Assembly (NCBI GenBank): GCA_004151065.3
Contig: NWUY0300011122.1
Span: 34,789-45,266, forward strand
DNA length: 10,478 nucleotides
From: Larix sibirica
Taxonomy: Eukaryota; Streptophyta; Pinopsida; Pinales; Pinaceae
Direction of reading: 5' to 3'
The translations under genes were made by a program, and so were the position numbers. The number at the start of each line of letters is the position of its first letter. Position 1 is the first letter of the stretch. Below the pieces are notes generated by a model. That model had not been told where the DNA came from. It searched no databases and saw nothing but the letters and a program-made list of their open reading frames with translations. Shown piece by piece: positions 7,631-10,478 of this stretch.

Positions 7631-7639
7631 AAAGGGGGA
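7631..7639 (+). promoter_or_regulatory. Polypurine tract next to LTR start
   Basis: The bases aaaggggga directly precede TGTTGGAGTC at 7640. This is the usual arrangement of the plus-strand primer site just upstream of a 3' LTR. Confidence 0.6.
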
Positions 7640-7878
7640 TGTTGGAGTCTTAACACAAGACTAGGAATCAGAGTCTACTAAAATGACTTTAATATGTAAT
7701 AAAGGCCACATATATGACCATTATAGAGTAACGAGTAACTAATATTAAACGATGTTAGTTAGGACCTTCGGTAGCACTACATAATGTATAGAATATAGGA
7801 TAATATGCCTCAATGTACCAATTGACTACATTTAGTATCTCCTTTGTGTTTATGGATTTCAATGTTTAACATCAGTAT
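7640..7878 (+). repeat. 3' LTR-like repeat beginning TGTTGG
   Basis: It begins tgttggagtcttaaca immediately after a polypurine tract; TGTTGG is a common copia-type LTR start in plants. A small hairpin (agtctt 7646-7651, aagact 7657-7662) lies near the start. The middle part matches the upstream repeat at 7046-7190. The end is uncertain; I stop where alignment with the upstream copy fades. Confidence 0.55.
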
Positions 7879-8525
7879 TATTTACTAGCACACCCACTTC
7901 AGTCGTGGCTGGTGCACACCAATAGGTGTCAAGCAGTTGAAGATAACGTGCATTGAGAATTTGCACCATTTCTTTGTTTCAAATGCATGTGTTCACTGAT
8001 GTGAAGGCCAAGTTGTGGTATGGGCATGAATGCATTGAACTGAAAATAATGTTTAATATTCTTGTGTGTGACTTCTTCAGTTTTACTTTTTAATTTCTTC
8101 AATGGCGACTAGAGACACACTTGCAGCGACCATAATGGTTTTCCTTCCCATGTGAATAGCTTATGGGACCTCAACACAATGAGAGTCTTAATATCTCGCC
8201 AACAGTTTGTGGAAGCTCACGTTTGAAATGATATTTGAAACAATCAATGGTCAGAACCCACCCTTTTTCTTTTTCCACAATTAGAAAGGGCAGCCAAGAT
8301 TAAAAGGGTGATGACAATTAAACAAATGCTTGCTGTACACTAATGCCAGTCCCCCTCTAATCCGATATATGGAAAAACACCTGTCAACGTTCATGACAGT
8401 CTTCTTAACTGCATGTCAATCATTCCTTCTATCTTTACATTTATTTATTATTAATTTTCTGTCCTCCAGACAATATGACTTTCTCATTTTCTTATGAATG
8501 CCTATCGCATCATGTGACTACAACA
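7879..8525. other. Non-coding stretch, nothing recognised
   Basis: No recognisable protein words were found on either strand. The only structure noted is a 6-bp inverted repeat at 8381-8399 (ctgtca / tgacag). It lies between the LTR-like element and the third LINE. Confidence 0.5.
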
Positions 8526-8855
8526 AGGGCCATCACAATTTCATTGTGCAACACTTCGTAAGTTCATACAAAATGACTACACAAGTGCTAACCAACAGAC
8601 TTAAAACCTCTGCTCAATGAGCCAATCTCACTGTTTACAAGAGGATGAGGGTTTCTTGGCTGTAAGACAAATCCTGGATGGAATATTGGTAGCTCTAGAG
8701 CTCATTCATTCTCCAATATTAGGAAAAGAATAAAGGGATGCTGAAGCCTACAACAGTCAATTGGGTATTCATGAAACCAATTCTGGAGATTCAACTTTTC
8801 ATAAGGTATCTGAATGGTTTTTTAATACTTCAGTCATCAACTCAGATTTTAAGAT
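8526..8855 (+). pseudogene. LINE C1: N-terminal reverse-transcriptase fragment, L1-like
   Basis: Recognisable words in order are TISLCNTS-like residues near 8535, SYKMTTQVLTNRLK (about 8563-8608), then GFLAVRQILDGILVALELIHS (about 8650-8712). In plant L1-type ORF2 these correspond to the RPI-LCN-YK-KVL-NRLK block and the GF-GRQILDGI-ELIHS block at the start of the RT domain. A TGA follows the NRLK block and a TAA follows HSPILGKE, with frame changes. After about 8720 the expected KLD-KAYD motif is not clear. The fragment leads into a differently styled RT core at 8865, either as one diverged element or as two joined ones. Confidence 0.7.
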
Positions 8856-8864
8856 CATCTAAAA

Positions 8865-10298
8865 CAGGGGTGCCCCCTCTCGCCAACCCTCTTTGGGATC
8901 TATATCAATGAGCTGGAGCCTTTCCTCCATGAGCACATCCAGGAGGGAGATGTCTGCCTTCTCCATCAGGGGTTGATCTCCTTGCTTATTTTTGTTGATG
9001 GTGTGATCTTGTTGGCCTCTACTCCTTAGGGCCTACAGAGAGATTGACACCTTGGCTAGTTTTTGTGACCTTTGATAGTGGATGGTCAACCTAGGTAAGA
9101 CCAAGGTTATGATCTTCAATGCATCGAGGAGCTTCCTCACAGACTTTACATTTCTACTTCCGGGGGAAGAGATAGAAATCACCGCATCTTACACCTACCT
9201 GGGGCTCCAAATCATGAAAACTCACTTTGGTACAAGGAAAACCCTCCAGACTCAACTCAGTAAAGGGTATGGTTCCCCATCCCTCATCAAGAGATAGTGT
9301 TTTCAATGTCAATTTCAGGATATCTCATCCAAACTCTACCTCATGGAGGAGATTATCAAACCCACATTACTCTATGGCTCTGAGATCTAGGGATCAAGCT
9401 TGTTAAAGTAATAAAGACAAACTAGGCTCGAATGGAGAGAATTCAGACCTTGCTTTTCATGCACCTCATATGATGCAAGCGTACAATTCCCCGGCCCTTT
9501 ATTCAAGCAAATTTCGATATCCAACCATTTCGACTCGAGGCTATCTTTCCCTTCGCTTGTTTCTTACATAGAGTAAGGTATTTCAGAGCCTCTACCATCA
9601 AGAGAGAGCAATACCCTTACCTTGCACTTTGCTCCTCGAAGGCCCTTACCTCGGATCACACTACAAGCTTTGCACAAGGTTGATTTGCAAAGGCACCTCG
9701 ACTTCTCAAGTCGATGACCATCTCCTTAGAGCAACTTCCCCCCTTAAGGTACTCCTTAGATGTGCCAGACTATCTCATGCCAACTAAACAGATACTAAAC
9801 CAAGACATTAAAAGACATCTACAAATTGTACATTCAAGTCACCTGGACCTCACCTTCGACGAGCTTGGTCCCGAAGATCGGAAGATGTCTTTCTACTTGG
9901 AGCACTTTTTGGAGTTGCAAGATGGTATCAATGTCCACCCCCCATACATGTACAAACATTGGATGCATTTGCACAGGATCCCTTTGGAACAGCTCTAAGT
10001 TGGTTCTCATCAACTACGATAGAGACAAATCACCACATCCCCCCGGACTAATAAGATCTATCAGGTGTGCCACACACGGGAGCCGGAGAGAGAGAAGCAC
10101 ATCGGAGGACGTTACTACTTGCTTTATAAGGACTTGGGGAGCTCCCTCTCTACTTTCTTCTAGTATCAAGATCAAAGACGCCTAGCCCTCTTCATCAAGG
10201 AGATATTCAGTTACAGATCTCAACTCTTACATACCCTGTCTCACCTTGGAACTACCAAGAGGATAACTTCATACATTCATGGTGATCCATCAAATTGA
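8865..10298 (+). pseudogene. LINE C2: reverse-transcriptase core and long C-terminal region
   Basis: The RT core opens with QGCPLSPTLFGIYINELEPF (8865-8924). LISLLIFVDGVILLAS follows, where the YADD box has become FVDG and lost its second Asp. After a one-base frame change near 9033 come VNLGKTKVMIFNASRSF and ASYTYLGLQIM (from 9082), then CFQCQFQDISSKLYLMEE and KPTLLYGSEI. From 9429 the frame returns and carries RMERIQTLLF, RPFIQANFDIQPFRLEAIF, LPPLRYSLDVPDYLMPTKQ, MSFYLEHFLELQDG and a partial Cys/His end (VCHTREPEREKHI). It ends at TGA 10296-10298. A short stretch near 9814-9849 reads better in another frame (DIYKLYIQVTW). From memory of the family, this C-terminus goes with LINE RTs of non-L1 type in land plants. 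At least seven stops make it non-functional. Confidence 0.75.
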
Positions 10299-10325
10299 AA
10301 CAATAAGCACCGAGCAAAGTTTTGA

Positions 10326-10364
10326 AGTACTTATTTGAGTGGTGAGACCTCGAGTACTTATTTG
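10326..10364. repeat. 12-bp direct repeat at the LINE/copia junction
   Basis: agtacttatttg occurs at 10326-10337 and again, perfectly, at 10353-10364, so a 27-base unit is partly duplicated. It falls between the LINE C2 stop and the copia fragment. Confidence 0.8.
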
Positions 10365-10478
10365 TCTGGGATCAGCCATGATCTTGTGGTTTAGCAGGAA
10401 GCAGTCCAGTGTGGCTCTCAGCACAGCTGAAGCAGAATATATAGCTGCTTGCTCTGCTAGTTGTGAAGCAATATGGCT
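10360..10478 (+). CDS. Ty1/copia Pol RNase H fragment, runs off the window
   Basis: The frame is open from 10339 to the window end. Its recognisable part reads LGSAMILWFSRKQSSVAL followed by STAEAEYIAACSASCEAIW. This is the RNase H segment of Ty1/copia Pol polyproteins, where S-W-x-S-(R/K)-K-Q and (S/T)-x-AEAEY are hallmarks; the Glu in AEAEY (10429-10437) belongs to the active site. RNase H removes element RNA from the RNA:DNA hybrid during reverse transcription. Unlike the LINE relics here, it has no stop in the visible 36 codons, so it may be younger. The upstream reverse transcriptase is absent, replaced by the LINE C2 end and a short duplication. The rest would lie past 10478. Confidence 0.85.
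   Translation, partial: MCLGSAMILWFSRKQSSVALSTAEAEYIAACSASCEAIW

Larger units (their letters stand above)
6957..7878 (+). mobile_element. Candidate short LTR element (TRIM-like)
   Basis: Two diverged direct repeats about 667 bases apart flank a non-coding interior. The downstream repeat is preceded by a purine tract and begins TGTTGG, as a 3' LTR should. Total length near 0.9 kb, LTRs near 240 bp and no coding content match terminal-repeat retrotransposons in miniature. The upstream LTR start near 6957 (tgctcggttgg) is uncertain, and the primer-binding site is doubtful: tggggtcatcat near 7251-7262 only loosely resembles the usual TGGTATCAGAGC. The plus orientation follows from the purine tract. 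Alternatively, the 3' LTR belongs to a larger element with an internal deletion. Confidence 0.45.

Noticed and set aside
7326-7656. Short frames on both strands inside the LTR-like element
   Set aside because: They are low-complexity and Lys/Asn-rich or antisense to A-rich DNA, with no recognisable motifs.
9826-10185. Plus-strand frame of 119 codons overlapping LINE C2
   Set aside because: Only its first dozen residues fit the LINE family; the rest is out of frame with the recognisable C-terminal words.

Overview
This window looks like repeat-rich intergenic DNA from a large plant nuclear genome, most likely a conifer or other gymnosperm. The evidence is the AT-rich background and the decayed retrotransposons of several classes packed end to end. 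Conserved protein words sit in frames full of stop codons, and I see no bacterial gene layout. I found no intact host gene, no convincing tRNA or rRNA gene, and no CRISPR array. One ambiguous base (n, position 2778) shows this is draft assembly sequence.

Layout, left to right. Positions 1-429 are AT-rich with small foldbacks. From about 2165 down to about 430 on the minus strand lies LINE A: a plant L1-type ORF1 relic (DUF4283-like region, degenerate CCHC zinc knuckle, basic tail) followed 35 bases later by the first 51 codons of ORF2 (endonuclease start). A perfect 38-bp tandem duplication (1858-1933) lies in the N-terminal part of ORF1. Positions 2166-2780 are AT-rich with diverged internal repeats. 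From about 2781 to about 5262 on the plus strand lies LINE B: the 3' part of an L1-type ORF2 (reverse transcriptase with FVDD, zf-RVT-like region, RNase H) with its natural-looking stop at 4878-4880 and a hairpin-bearing 3' UTR. Positions 5263-5943 hold nothing recognisable. A candidate non-autonomous hAT-like element (5944-6686) contains an old open frame. After it come an AT palindrome, a possible tRNA-derived SINE head (about 6761-6811), and a short LTR-type element (two diverged repeats near 7046-7190 and 7640-7878, with a polypurine tract). Positions 7879-8525 hold no gene.

The right end holds a third LINE region (8526-10298, plus strand). An L1-like RT N-terminal piece is followed by an RT core and long C-terminal domain that look like a different LINE family. 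The last 120 bases are an open fragment of a Ty1/copia RNase H domain that runs off the window.

Nothing here forms a working pathway. The interest lies in repeat archaeology: LINE A and LINE B lie 5'-to-5' in a geometry that could come from twin priming, ORF1 keeps one frame despite about twenty stops, and several element junctions merit checking. I found no credible new biological system.
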